DNA of 64,000 nucleotides from Candidatus Saccharimonadota bacterium (GTDB lineage Bacteria; Patescibacteriota; Saccharimonadia; Saccharimonadales; Saccharimonadaceae): NCBI GenBank assembly GCA_016280905.1, contig JAEEHN010000006.1, positions 28,922 to 92,921 of the forward strand, read 5' to 3'. Shown piece by piece: positions 47,252 to 56,076 of this stretch (position 1 is its first letter; each line of letters starts with the position of its first letter). The notes under the pieces were generated by a model. It saw only the letters and a program-made list of their open reading frames with translations, ran no database searches and was not told where the DNA came from. The position numbers and the translations under genes were made by a program.

Positions 47252-47668
47252 ATGAGAAACGTTTTGAAAGTGATTTTATCAGTAATAATGGTGGGAGCGA
47301 TTAGTTTGACAGGACTTGCGTCGGTGTCGGCATTGACTTTACAAGAAGGTGCAGAGGCGGCAAAGTGTGATGGTTGTCCAGAAAATTTGTTTGGTGATGC
47401 GGGGATATTCAAGCAAGTGACAAATACGATTCTTTATATCGTAGGAATTATTGCAGTAGTGATGTTGATAATTGGTGGAATTAAGTACGTAGTGTCGGGA
47501 GGGGATTCAAAGAAAGTGACAGATGCGAAAAATACGGTGCTTTATGCAATCATTGGACTAGTGATTGCCTTTTTGGCGTTTGCAATTGTGAATTTTGTCA
47601 TATCGGCTTTGCCGAGCTCTGAGACTTCTGAACAAGCTAGTTTAATTGTCCAGTCGGCTAACTGCTAA
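47252..47668 (+). CDS. VirB2-like T4SS pilin family protein
   Basis: Signal peptide plus two TMs; ILYIVGIIAVVMLIIGGIKYVVSGGDSKKVTDAKNTVLYAIIGLVIAFLAFAIVNFVI. Confidence 0.85.
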   Translation: MRNVLKVILSVIMVGAISLTGLASVSALTLQEGAEAAKCDGCPENLFGDAGIFKQVTNTILYIVGIIAVVMLIIGGIKYVVSGGDSKKVTDAKNTVLYAIIGLVIAFLAFAIVNFVISALPSSETSEQASLIVQSANC

Positions 47669-48385
47669 AATACCGACAATGATTTGAGAAACTCCAGCCG
47701 CTGAGAGTTTTTTGATGGCGGAAGTCATACTGGCACCAGTAGTCCAAACGTCGTCAATAAGAAGATAGGTAGCAGTGGGACTGATTTTGATTTTGGGATT
47801 AATTTTGTAGGCGTTGGCGGCTTGGATTTGACGTTTGCTTTTGGAAGAACCAACTTGAACAGTATTATTAACGCGGAGGAGGAGTTTTTGGGTTCGCCAG
47901 TTTGAGTGAAGCTTAGCAAGATGCTTGGCGATGAGTGTAGTATGATCAAAACCACGTTCGCGCAGATGGTGGCTGATGGTAGGAAGAGGTACGACGGTAA
48001 CTGGCCGGTTGATAGTTGGGAAACAACTATTTAAAATTTCAGCTAGAGGTTTGGCGAGAGAACGATTAGATGAGTACTTGTAATTATGAATGAGATTATC
48101 AATTAGGCCGGTGCGTTCGGTAGCGACAAAAATTGGTGGTAAATTTTTGCATTGAGAGCAAAAACCAGTGGGATTTTGGTTTTTGCAATTTGGGCAGAAA
48201 TTTTGATGCAGATTGATGATGTAATTTTTACAACAATCACAAAGTGGGCTCCCAATGCGTCCACAACCTCTACAAGAGTGGGGTGCGAGAAGGTCTAGAA
48301 GGTTGGGGAATGTTGTATTTTTCACAATTAAAGGCATGATTCTCTTGATTTTACTATGCGAATGGTTTATAATAAAGCATAACAA
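47642..48385 (-). CDS. comF: ComF family protein (zinc ribbon plus phosphoribosyltransferase)
   Basis: CRGCGRIGSPLCDCC...CPNCKNQNPTGFCSQC, YLLIDDVWTTGASMTSAIKKL. Confidence 0.88.
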   Translation of the reverse strand: MLCFIINHSHSKIKRIMPLIVKNTTFPNLLDLLAPHSCRGCGRIGSPLCDCCKNYIINLHQNFCPNCKNQNPTGFCSQCKNLPPIFVATERTGLIDNLIHNYKYSSNRSLAKPLAEILNSCFPTINRPVTVVPLPTISHHLRERGFDHTTLIAKHLAKLHSNWRTQKLLLRVNNTVQVGSSKSKRQIQAANAYKINPKIKISPTATYLLIDDVWTTGASMTSAIKKLSAAGVSQIIVGILAVSRLDN

Positions 48386-48401
48386 TATAAGTGGAGGAAA
48401 T

Positions 48402-48899
48402 ATGGCTCGTACAAACAGTGACGATTTGCTGATGGAAGATGACCTTGCTGCTGCGTTCCTTGGCGGAGATGACGAATTAGTCGCTCCGGTTACGGCTGAG
48501 GAAGTGGCGGAAGCTCCTGAAGAAGTCAGCGAACCGGTCGAAGATGAGTGGGAAAATACCGACGACTTTCCTGGACAACTCGCCGTAGATGTCTATGAAA
48601 CCGCCGATAAGTTGGTTGTAAAAGCTCGCACCGCTGGCATCTCGAAATCTGATCTCGATGTCAGTATTTCCGACAATATTCTGACGATTTCTGGAGTATT
48701 GTCTGGTGGCGAAGACGAACAAACAACAAGATGGCACATCCAGGAATGTTACTGGGGTGAATTTTCACGGACGATTGCTTTGCCGGTGCAAGTGAAGGAA
48801 GATGAGAATAGCGTAAAAGCTGAGCTAAAGGATGGCGTATTGACGATTACTTTTGAAAAAGAAAAGACTGAAGCACCGAAGAAGATTGCGATTCAGTAA
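48402..48899 (+). CDS. Hsp20/alpha-crystallin family small heat shock protein with acidic N-terminal extension
   Basis: GQLAVDVYETADKLVVKARTAGISKSDLDVSISDNILTISG...GEFSRTIALPVQV; start at 48402 after SD ggagg. Confidence 0.92.
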   Translation: MARTNSDDLLMEDDLAAAFLGGDDELVAPVTAEEVAEAPEEVSEPVEDEWENTDDFPGQLAVDVYETADKLVVKARTAGISKSDLDVSISDNILTISGVLSGGEDEQTTRWHIQECYWGEFSRTIALPVQVKEDENSVKAELKDGVLTITFEKEKTEAPKKIAIQ

Positions 48900-48917
48900 A
48901 AGATTAATTTAAAAAAA

Positions 48918-48940
48918 CGCCCGTGAGGGCGTTTTTTTAA
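48918..48940 (+). terminator. Rho-independent terminator after hsp20
   Basis: ACGCCCGTGAGGGCGTTTTTTT. Confidence 0.88.
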
Positions 48941-48946
48941 AGACTA

Positions 48947-49270
48947 TTATTGTATTACGTTTCTAATAATGAAGTTAACAATGGCAAAGGCAAGAATACA
49001 GATGATGAGACCGATGATGCCGTAAAGAATAGTATCTTTAGCTTTCTTGACCTTGCCGGCATCACCAGAAGAGGTCATGTATTGGACACCACCTATAATA
49101 ACAATAACTACGGCGGCAAGACCAAGAACGCCAATAACGCCATTGATAATGTTGATAATGTTGTTTTCTAGGGTGTCAGCGCCGCCAGCAACTGGTTTTA
49201 CTCCACTAGGGGCTGTGTCTGTGCCAGGCTTGATGATTTCGTCAGCAAATTTAATGAGTAAGTCTTTCAT
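48947..49270 (-). CDS. VirB2-like T4SS pilin family protein
   Basis: 107 aa; IINGVIGVLGLAAVVIVIIGGVQYMTSSGDAGKVKKAKDTILYGIIGLIICILAFAIVNFII. Confidence 0.85.
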   Translation of the reverse strand: MKDLLIKFADEIIKPGTDTAPSGVKPVAGGADTLENNIINIINGVIGVLGLAAVVIVIIGGVQYMTSSGDAGKVKKAKDTILYGIIGLIICILAFAIVNFIIRNVIQ

Positions 49271-49380
49271 TTTGTTCCTTTATAATTAACTTTACTTATA
49301 TTGTACAATTGTTTTTTTAGAAATGCAAGATTTTTTGGTTGATTAGATGGGGTAAGAAACTTTTTACCGGTCGTTAATTA

Positions 49381-49782
49381 TTAACCAATAATGTTATAAA
49401 TGACAAAGTTAACAATGGCAAAAGCAAGGACGCAGACGATGAGGCCGATGACTGCATAGAGAATAGTATCTTTAGCTCTTTTGGTTTTGCTGGCATCACC
49501 AGTAGAAGTCATGTATTGGACGCCACCGACGATAATAAAGACGACGGCGACGAGACCAGAAACACCAATGATGGCATTTAAAATATTGACGATGACGGTG
49601 GGTAGGTTATCTTCTTGCGCGGTATTTCCGCAGCCGGCGGCATCCTTAACGGATTGCGTAACATTGCAATCTGAGTTACAGACATTGCTGCAGTCGGCAA
49701 AAGCGGGTGTAGTTGCAATAATACTGAAACCAAATATACTGATAAGTATTAAGGTTGCGAGTTTAATTAATTTTAATTTCAT
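49381..49782 (-). CDS. VirB2-like T4SS pilin family protein
   Basis: Signal peptide plus ILNAIIGVSGLVAVVFIIVGGVQYMTSTGDASKTKRAKDTILYAVIGLIVCVLAFAIVNFVI; Met at 49782 with SD AGGAGG. Confidence 0.86.
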   Translation of the reverse strand: MKLKLIKLATLILISIFGFSIIATTPAFADCSNVCNSDCNVTQSVKDAAGCGNTAQEDNLPTVIVNILNAIIGVSGLVAVVFIIVGGVQYMTSTGDASKTKRAKDTILYAVIGLIVCVLAFAIVNFVIYNIIG

Positions 49783-50521
49783 GAACCTCCTTTGAAATGT
49801 AGTTATCATTTAACACACTGGTTTGATTGGCGTTCTTAATCGTATTAGAAACGAAGGCGGTAATGATGGAGGCGAGAGCGACGATAGCAAGGCCGATAAG
49901 GGAATAAAGAATCATGTCTTTAGCTTTTTTGGTTTTGCCGGGGTCACCAGTAGAGGTCATGTAGGTAATACCGCCGTAAACAAGAAAGATAGCGGAGACG
50001 AGGCCGGCGACTCCAGTGAACCAACCAATGAGATTTTCGACGAGAACGCCTGGATCGGCACAACCAGTGCCGGTGACTGGGTCGCAATTAGCTAAGTTGC
50101 CATTAACGAGAACGATGCGAATAGTGCCCATGATGAGATTAGCAAGCATGACAATGGCGAGACCGACGAAAGCTTGAACGAGGGTCTTTTTGCCGGTGGC
50201 AACTTTGCCAGCATCGCCGCCAGAAAAAGCATATTGATAGCCGCCATAAATAACGTAGCCGAGAACAAGATAGGCGGCAATAACAGAAATGTCAGTGGCG
50301 ATATTGGCGACGATGGTCCAAATACCAGATTTTAGAGTTTCTTCATCTGAAATATTGACACCGCAATCCCAGGAGGTGAGACCGAGATAATTAGGACAGG
50401 CGTCACCGCTTCGGAAGGGACCATCGGCAAAAGTGTTTTGAGGTAAGATTAGAGTGGAAGTTAGTGAGATTGTGCAAATTATAAATAGAGGGGTGAAGAT
50501 TTTTTTGAGTAAGTTTTTCAT
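49763..50521 (-). CDS. Tandem (two-unit) VirB2-like pilin-domain membrane protein
   Basis: 252 aa; two pilin-like units: VIYGGYQYAFSGGDAGKVATGKKTLVQAFVGLAIVMLANLI and LVYGGITYMTSTGDPGKTKKAKDMILYSLIGLAIVALASII. Confidence 0.82.
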   Translation of the reverse strand: MKNLLKKIFTPLFIICTISLTSTLILPQNTFADGPFRSGDACPNYLGLTSWDCGVNISDEETLKSGIWTIVANIATDISVIAAYLVLGYVIYGGYQYAFSGGDAGKVATGKKTLVQAFVGLAIVMLANLIMGTIRIVLVNGNLANCDPVTGTGCADPGVLVENLIGWFTGVAGLVSAIFLVYGGITYMTSTGDPGKTKKAKDMILYSLIGLAIVALASIITAFVSNTIKNANQTSVLNDNYISKEVHEIKIN

Positions 50522-50690
50522 GCTAAATCCGTTTATTTATTATTATAGTAGCATAAAAGATGAAAAAGACAATAAGTTGTTTGGTTAAGCATAAGCTTGA
50601 CTGCAACAAAAAATAGAGTATTTTGTATTGACAAAAACGCTTATGTGTGCTATAATACAGTCACGCCTTAAAAGGGAGGCGATTTTCGTT

Positions 50691-53600
50691 ATGATGATAA
50701 AAAAAATGCTAAAAATTAAACTGGTGAAGTTTGTTTTTGGTATTTTTTTGATGATGATAGGGATGTTTGGGGGGATGATTGGGACAACGATTAATAGTGA
50801 GCCAGTGTTTGCGGAGCCGGTGGAACAGACTGAAGTGATAACGGATGACGCAGCTCAGCCGACGGTTGTGCAAGAAGTTGTACAGGGAGAGACTGAGGCG
50901 ATTCAAAAAGTTAGCGTTGGGGATAGCTGTAAGAGCAGTTTAGGTGCGATTGGTTGGTTGGTCTGTCCAACAACGGGTAAAATTGCGGAGGCAGTGGATT
51001 GGTTATATGAGAAGATTGAAAATATTTTGGTGATTAATCCAGTACCAGCAGAAAATGGCTCGCCGATTTATGAAATTTGGAAGTATTGTCGGGGATTGAC
51101 GAATATTGTCTTCATTATTTTTTTGCTGGTAGTGATTTATTCACAGTTGACTGGATTAGGGATATCGAATTATGGGGTTAAAAAGGCTTTGCCGAAGTTG
51201 ATTGTAGCAGCGATTATGGTTAATTTGTCATTTCTTATTTGTTCGCTTGCTGTGGATTTATCAAACGTAATTGGAAATGGCCTGAGGGGAGTGTTTACTT
51301 CAATTGCAGAATCTGCGATGGTGGGTGGAACGTCGGGGTTAACGGCAAGCGGAGATTTGACTAGAGAAATGAAAATGTCGTATGCGGGCATGTATAGTTC
51401 GCTTGCGGGTGGTACGGCGCTTGCGGTAGGGGCGGGAACAATTGCATTTGAGATGGGGGCGATCTGGATGTTGATACCGACGGTGCTGGGAGCGATTGTG
51501 GCAGTGGCGACTGGTTTGATTACGATTGCTTTGCGTCAAGCAGTGGTGGCGCTTCTCATTATGGTTTCGCCGCTTGCGATGGTAGCGAATATTTTACCAA
51601 ATACCGAGCAATGGTTTAAGAAGTGGAAAGATCTACTTTATAAGATGCTGATATTTTATCCAATGTTTTCACTACTGTTTGGAGCGTCACAGCTAGCTGG
51701 ATTTGCAATTATTGCGAGTGCTAAGGATGGATTTGGCTTGATGTTAGGGATGGCGGTACAGATTTTCCCGTTGTTCTTCTCGTGGAAGTTGATGCAGATG
51801 TCGGGAACGTTCCTAGGAAACATCAATGCGAAGATTCGTGGATTCGCGGCGGCGCCGGTGGCGTCGAGCAGAGCGTGGGCGGAATCGCGAAGACAATTGT
51901 CTAAGCAGAAGCACTTGGCATCAGGAAATGCGTATTCGCCGTCTTTGCGCTTGATGCAATTTATGAGCAATCGGAGAATTGCGAAAGAAGCAGAACTTAG
52001 TGAGTATAGTGCAGAGATTAAAGAACGAGGACTTGCTTATCGTGCGAAGAGAAATTATGTTGGTGGTAATGTTGATGATATGCTTTCGAAGAAGGGAAGA
52101 AATGCCTATGCTTCGCAAGCGAGGGTAATGGAGTATCGGAGAATTTCCTTGAGAGATAAGAATAATTTCAATAAAGGCTTTGGTTATCGCGCAAAGGAAG
52201 GCACTGTAATACGAAGACAATTGGATACGCTTGATAATATGAACGTCGTTGCTTCTGATATGTTAAAAGTTGAGCAAGCACGAGGAGAAAAAATCGAATA
52301 TGACAATGCGGTTAGTTACCATGAGAGAATGGAGGCTGCAATGAATGTGCATATGGACGAGATAAATGGGTTTGAATTTAAAAAGAAGGAAGGTAAATTT
52401 GTCTTGGATGAGAATGGTAATAAAATCTTGGTACAGAAGGCGAAATATAAATTTCATTTTGATCCAAATAATCTCGCCAAAACTGCAGAGATGGCACGCT
52501 ATAATGCTATGAGTCAAATTATGGAGGGGAACGAAGTTGATGTTCAGTTTGCAGCAGCATCGGCGGCACAAGCTTATGATACACAGAAGAAGATTATAGA
52601 AACGAAAATGCAGAAATATTTTGAATTAGCGCCTCCGACTCAAGATGTGGTATATAGATTGGCAGAATTAACGAAGAACGCTGAGGCCATTAAAAATATT
52701 GATTCAATTATACCGGGTCTGAGAATTTTGAATCAGCGTGGTGATACGGATTTGCTCAGACAGCAAATGACAAATGTTTTGAATCAAGGTCTTGATCTTG
52801 GCACTCATGCATCACAGGCGTTGGCTAGTTTCTTGATGTTTGAGGTAAAAGATAACGATCCGTGGTTAAGGAGATTTGGAAAATACATAAACCTTGAGAC
52901 TGCGAATGTATTTAATGAAAATAAGCGTCAAGAAATGAAGGTTACTTATGACGAATATATTAAGGGTTATCATAAAGAGCCGGATGGTAAATTGATGTAT
53001 GCAAAAAAGCCGATGGCAGTATTAATGGAAGGTACATCGCTTGATGGGATTGAACGGACTGCACTTGCCAATTTTGATGATAGTTTGATCGAAGCATATA
53101 CTTATATAGGGGATGATGGTGGGAAGCATTTAAAGGTGGCTGAGTATTTAAAGAAACGTGAAGAAATACAGAAGTCGATAGGGCCGCAATTTATTTCGGC
53201 TAGCTTAAAATACTTGTCTGGTAGCGAGCAATTGAAGAATGCTGTGAGCTTTTTGACAGGGTATTCTTATTCTCAAGTAAAAAATGAAGATGGTAGTACG
53301 ATGTTGGATGAAAATGACGAAGTAGTATATGAATGGAAAGCACGTTGGGGTAAGGGCGGTGATCTTTCAGTAGATAATCCAAAGTTGGTACAAAAGTATT
53401 TCCGAGAGAAAGCACTAAAATATTTTGAAGATCAAACTCCTGCTCAGATTTTAGGTCTTCGTTCGGACTATAGAGATCCATTGATGGAACATTTGTCGGA
53501 AGCTTATTTAGAGAAGCACTCAGAAGAAAAATCAAAATATCAGGCGAAGGTTGATGAAATTGAAAAGAAATATAGTAAGGATTATTCGGATGCAAAAACA

Positions 53601-54173
53601 AATGAAGAAAGAAAAATGGCTAAAAAAGAACGTAAGCGGGGTTTGGAAAAACTTAAGATGAATATGGCTGGTAAACAAGTACGAAAGATTCTTGGTGAGA
53701 GTGGTAAGCTTGAGCAAATTTATCGTACGCGGCGTTCTGGTGCGGCGAACAATGCAAAAGACTGGTTGCGTGAATGGCTTAATCTCGATAACGAAGAGGC
53801 TTTATTCCGAGAAGTTAAGTACTATCAAAGAGAAAAAAATGAGCAGCAAAGAAGAGAGGAAAAGACTGAGGTTGGCGATAGCGGATTGGACGATTCAACC
53901 AGGATTTATAATAGTGCAAAAAGAAAAGAGTTTAGGGATAGCTTAGAGAGGCTTTGGGAAGATAGCGAAGATGGCATTGGAGCAGACGAATTTTATAATG
54001 AAGCCATTAGGGCTCTTAAGGTTTGGTTTGGCGAAAGCACTGAGACGTTGATTGAAAAAGAGTTTAAGAAAGGTTATGAGCGTAGGCTTAGAGAAGGGCA
54101 CCCTGAAGCTTATGATTTAAAGAAAGACTTGGAAGATTTATTGATGGATCCCGACAATTATCCGGATGCATAA
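50691..54173 (+). CDS. Giant VirB6/TrbL-like T4SS membrane protein (paralog 2)
   Basis: About 1160 aa; TM core NIVFIIFLLVVIYSQLTGLGISNYGVKKALPKLIVAAIMVNLSFLICSLAVDLSN; long coiled/charged tail; ATG 50691 with SD GGGAGG and TATAAT at 50651. Confidence 0.84.
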   Translation: MMIKKMLKIKLVKFVFGIFLMMIGMFGGMIGTTINSEPVFAEPVEQTEVITDDAAQPTVVQEVVQGETEAIQKVSVGDSCKSSLGAIGWLVCPTTGKIAEAVDWLYEKIENILVINPVPAENGSPIYEIWKYCRGLTNIVFIIFLLVVIYSQLTGLGISNYGVKKALPKLIVAAIMVNLSFLICSLAVDLSNVIGNGLRGVFTSIAESAMVGGTSGLTASGDLTREMKMSYAGMYSSLAGGTALAVGAGTIAFEMGAIWMLIPTVLGAIVAVATGLITIALRQAVVALLIMVSPLAMVANILPNTEQWFKKWKDLLYKMLIFYPMFSLLFGASQLAGFAIIASAKDGFGLMLGMAVQIFPLFFSWKLMQMSGTFLGNINAKIRGFAAAPVASSRAWAESRRQLSKQKHLASGNAYSPSLRLMQFMSNRRIAKEAELSEYSAEIKERGLAYRAKRNYVGGNVDDMLSKKGRNAYASQARVMEYRRISLRDKNNFNKGFGYRAKEGTVIRRQLDTLDNMNVVASDMLKVEQARGEKIEYDNAVSYHERMEAAMNVHMDEINGFEFKKKEGKFVLDENGNKILVQKAKYKFHFDPNNLAKTAEMARYNAMSQIMEGNEVDVQFAAASAAQAYDTQKKIIETKMQKYFELAPPTQDVVYRLAELTKNAEAIKNIDSIIPGLRILNQRGDTDLLRQQMTNVLNQGLDLGTHASQALASFLMFEVKDNDPWLRRFGKYINLETANVFNENKRQEMKVTYDEYIKGYHKEPDGKLMYAKKPMAVLMEGTSLDGIERTALANFDDSLIEAYTYIGDDGGKHLKVAEYLKKREEIQKSIGPQFISASLKYLSGSEQLKNAVSFLTGYSYSQVKNEDGSTMLDENDEVVYEWKARWGKGGDLSVDNPKLVQKYFREKALKYFEDQTPAQILGLRSDYRDPLMEHLSEAYLEKHSEEKSKYQAKVDEIEKKYSKDYSDAKTNEERKMAKKERKRGLEKLKMNMAGKQVRKILGESGKLEQIYRTRRSGAANNAKDWLREWLNLDNEEALFREVKYYQREKNEQQRREEKTEVGDSGLDDSTRIYNSAKRKEFRDSLERLWEDSEDGIGADEFYNEAIRALKVWFGESTETLIEKEFKKGYERRLREGHPEAYDLKKDLEDLLMDPDNYPDA

Positions 54174-54217
54174 ATATAAATAGGCTCGAAAAAATTGAAT
54201 GAAAGTTCTGTAATATC

Positions 54218-54243
54218 AACCTCACCTCTTTTGGGGTGGGGTT
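54218..54243 (+). terminator. Possible hairpin/terminator after the VirB6-like gene
   Basis: AACCTCACCTCTTTTGGGGTGGGGTT (contains G-U pairs). Confidence 0.45.
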
Positions 54244-54298
54244 TAGTGTTGGTTATGTTTTAAGATTTTTGAGGTTGGATCGTGCTATAATATATAAT

Positions 54299-55165
54299 AT
54301 GGCGCAATATAAAGTGCCTCAAGATGTTGAGGCGGAAGATAAACTACTCGGGCCGTTTAGTTTTCGGCAGTTTGTTTATCTTTTGATTGCGGCGGGTCTG
54401 ATTGCAGTGGCAGTAGGGTTATTCCAGCTGTTCCCGCTTTTAGCGATTATACCACTACTACCAGTTTTACTTTTTTTGGCGTTAGCACTGCCGATTAAAA
54501 AAGACCAACCAATGGAGACATATCTGGCGGCATTGGTTTCATATTATTTGAAGCCACGGAAGAGAATTTGGATGCCCGGACAGAGAGAATCCACTATCAC
54601 AATTACGGCACCGAAGATTGTAGAAGAGAATCGGACTAGAAATATTACCGGTGAAGAAGCTACACATAGGTTATCTTTTTTGGCAGACATTGTTGATACT
54701 GAGGGATATGCCATAAAAGGTGCGGCGTCAAACCCGATGCGAGAAGATTTAATTGCGGAAGCAAATGCAACTACTGACATATTTGAAACGGGGTATTTTA
54801 ATAATCTAGAAAACACTATAGCTCGTGATGAAAATGAGCGACATAAGGAAGTATTGAAGCAAATGCGGGAAGCGATTGAAAAGAGTGAAAATATTGGGTT
54901 TATGCAATCGACTTTACAACCAAAAACGCAGATGACCGTTCCAGAAATAAAGCGGCCGGAAGCAGTGTCGCCAGCAGTAGTAATGCCAAACTCATCAATA
55001 GTGGAAAAAACGGTGGAAAAGTCGGAAGAAGTTGAGCCTGTTACAACAAAACATAGTATAATGGAATTAGCGAACAATACTGATTTTTCGGTTGCGACGA
55101 TTGCAAAGGAAGCTAATCGTATAAAAGAAAGGGACGAGGGCGAGGTTTTTATCTCGTTACATTAA
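54299..55165 (+). CDS. PrgI family (VirB3-like) T4SS protein
   Basis: MAQYKVPQDVEAEDKLLGPFSFRQFVYLLIAAGLIAVAVGLF; start 54299 with TATAAT 13 nt upstream. Confidence 0.83.
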   Translation: MAQYKVPQDVEAEDKLLGPFSFRQFVYLLIAAGLIAVAVGLFQLFPLLAIIPLLPVLLFLALALPIKKDQPMETYLAALVSYYLKPRKRIWMPGQRESTITITAPKIVEENRTRNITGEEATHRLSFLADIVDTEGYAIKGAASNPMREDLIAEANATTDIFETGYFNNLENTIARDENERHKEVLKQMREAIEKSENIGFMQSTLQPKTQMTVPEIKRPEAVSPAVVMPNSSIVEKTVEKSEEVEPVTTKHSIMELANNTDFSVATIAKEANRIKERDEGEVFISLH

Positions 55166-55169
55166 TTAG

Positions 55170-56075
55170 ATGAATCCACAACAAAATAACCAGCCACAAA
55201 TGATTTTACCGAACCAGCCGGCTCAACAGCCTGCGGTTCAGCCTGTAATGCAACAGATGCCACAGCAACAAACTATAACACAACAACCAATGACGATGCA
55301 GCAAGGTGCGAATGTGGCGGGATTGGGTTCGGTGGCAATGGCGGCGAATCAAGCTACTCCGGTATCACCTAACCAAGAATCACCGCTTTCGACACAATCA
55401 ACGCTTCTTATATCAGAGCTCCGAGATAATGTGGTTATTATGAAAGACGGATCGTTTAGGGCAGTGATAGCTTGTAAATCAATTAATTTTGATCTTATGA
55501 GCGACGTGGAGCGTGAGGGTGTAGAGTATTCGTATCAGAACTTTTTGAATTCATTAAAATTTACAACGCAGATTTTGGTACGAAGCCAGCGAGTAGATAT
55601 CGGACCATATATTGAAAGATTGAGTGAGATTCGTCGAAATAACGACAATATGTTGCTTGGGGTTTTGATGGATGACTACATTAATTTTATTGATATTTTG
55701 TCACAAGAGGCGAATATTATGGATAAATCTTTCTTTATCATAATTCCATATTATAGTTCGGCAGATGCGGAAAAAGTGATTCAACAGACTAAAAATTTCT
55801 TTAAATCATTTTCGAAGGCTAAGGCACCGGAAGTAACGCGAATAGATCGGGCGACTTATGAAAAAGCCTTATCGGAATTAACTAATCGTGTAGACGCAGT
55901 AATGTCGGGTTTATTTCAGATTGGAGTACATTCGGTGAGATTGAACACGAAAGAATTAGCACAACTTTATTATAACTTTAATAATCCGGATACAGCAGTG
56001 AGAGAACCGTTGGTGGATTTTTCGAAACTTGCGACAATGTATGTGAAAAAAGGTGAACAAAAGGAGGGAGCTTAG
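55170..56075 (+). CDS. TraC/VirB4 N-terminal-domain-like protein
   Basis: Gln-rich N-terminus, then LISELRDNVVIMKDGSFRAVIACKSINFDLMS...RDVIGPYIERL-type VirB4 N-terminal features; directly upstream of the ATPase. Confidence 0.78.
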   Translation: MNPQQNNQPQMILPNQPAQQPAVQPVMQQMPQQQTITQQPMTMQQGANVAGLGSVAMAANQATPVSPNQESPLSTQSTLLISELRDNVVIMKDGSFRAVIACKSINFDLMSDVEREGVEYSYQNFLNSLKFTTQILVRSQRVDIGPYIERLSEIRRNNDNMLLGVLMDDYINFIDILSQEANIMDKSFFIIIPYYSSADAEKVIQQTKNFFKSFSKAKAPEVTRIDRATYEKALSELTNRVDAVMSGLFQIGVHSVRLNTKELAQLYYNFNNPDTAVREPLVDFSKLATMYVKKGEQKEGA

Positions 56076-56076
56076 A

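Noticed and set aside
47062-47412. Minus-strand ORF of 116 aa over tRNA-Ser and the pilin start
   Set aside because: Covers a tRNA gene and its duplicated 3' end; spurious
52263-52571. Minus-strand ORF of 102 aa inside the VirB6-like gene
   Set aside because: Contained antisense within a long convincing coding frame; no supporting signals
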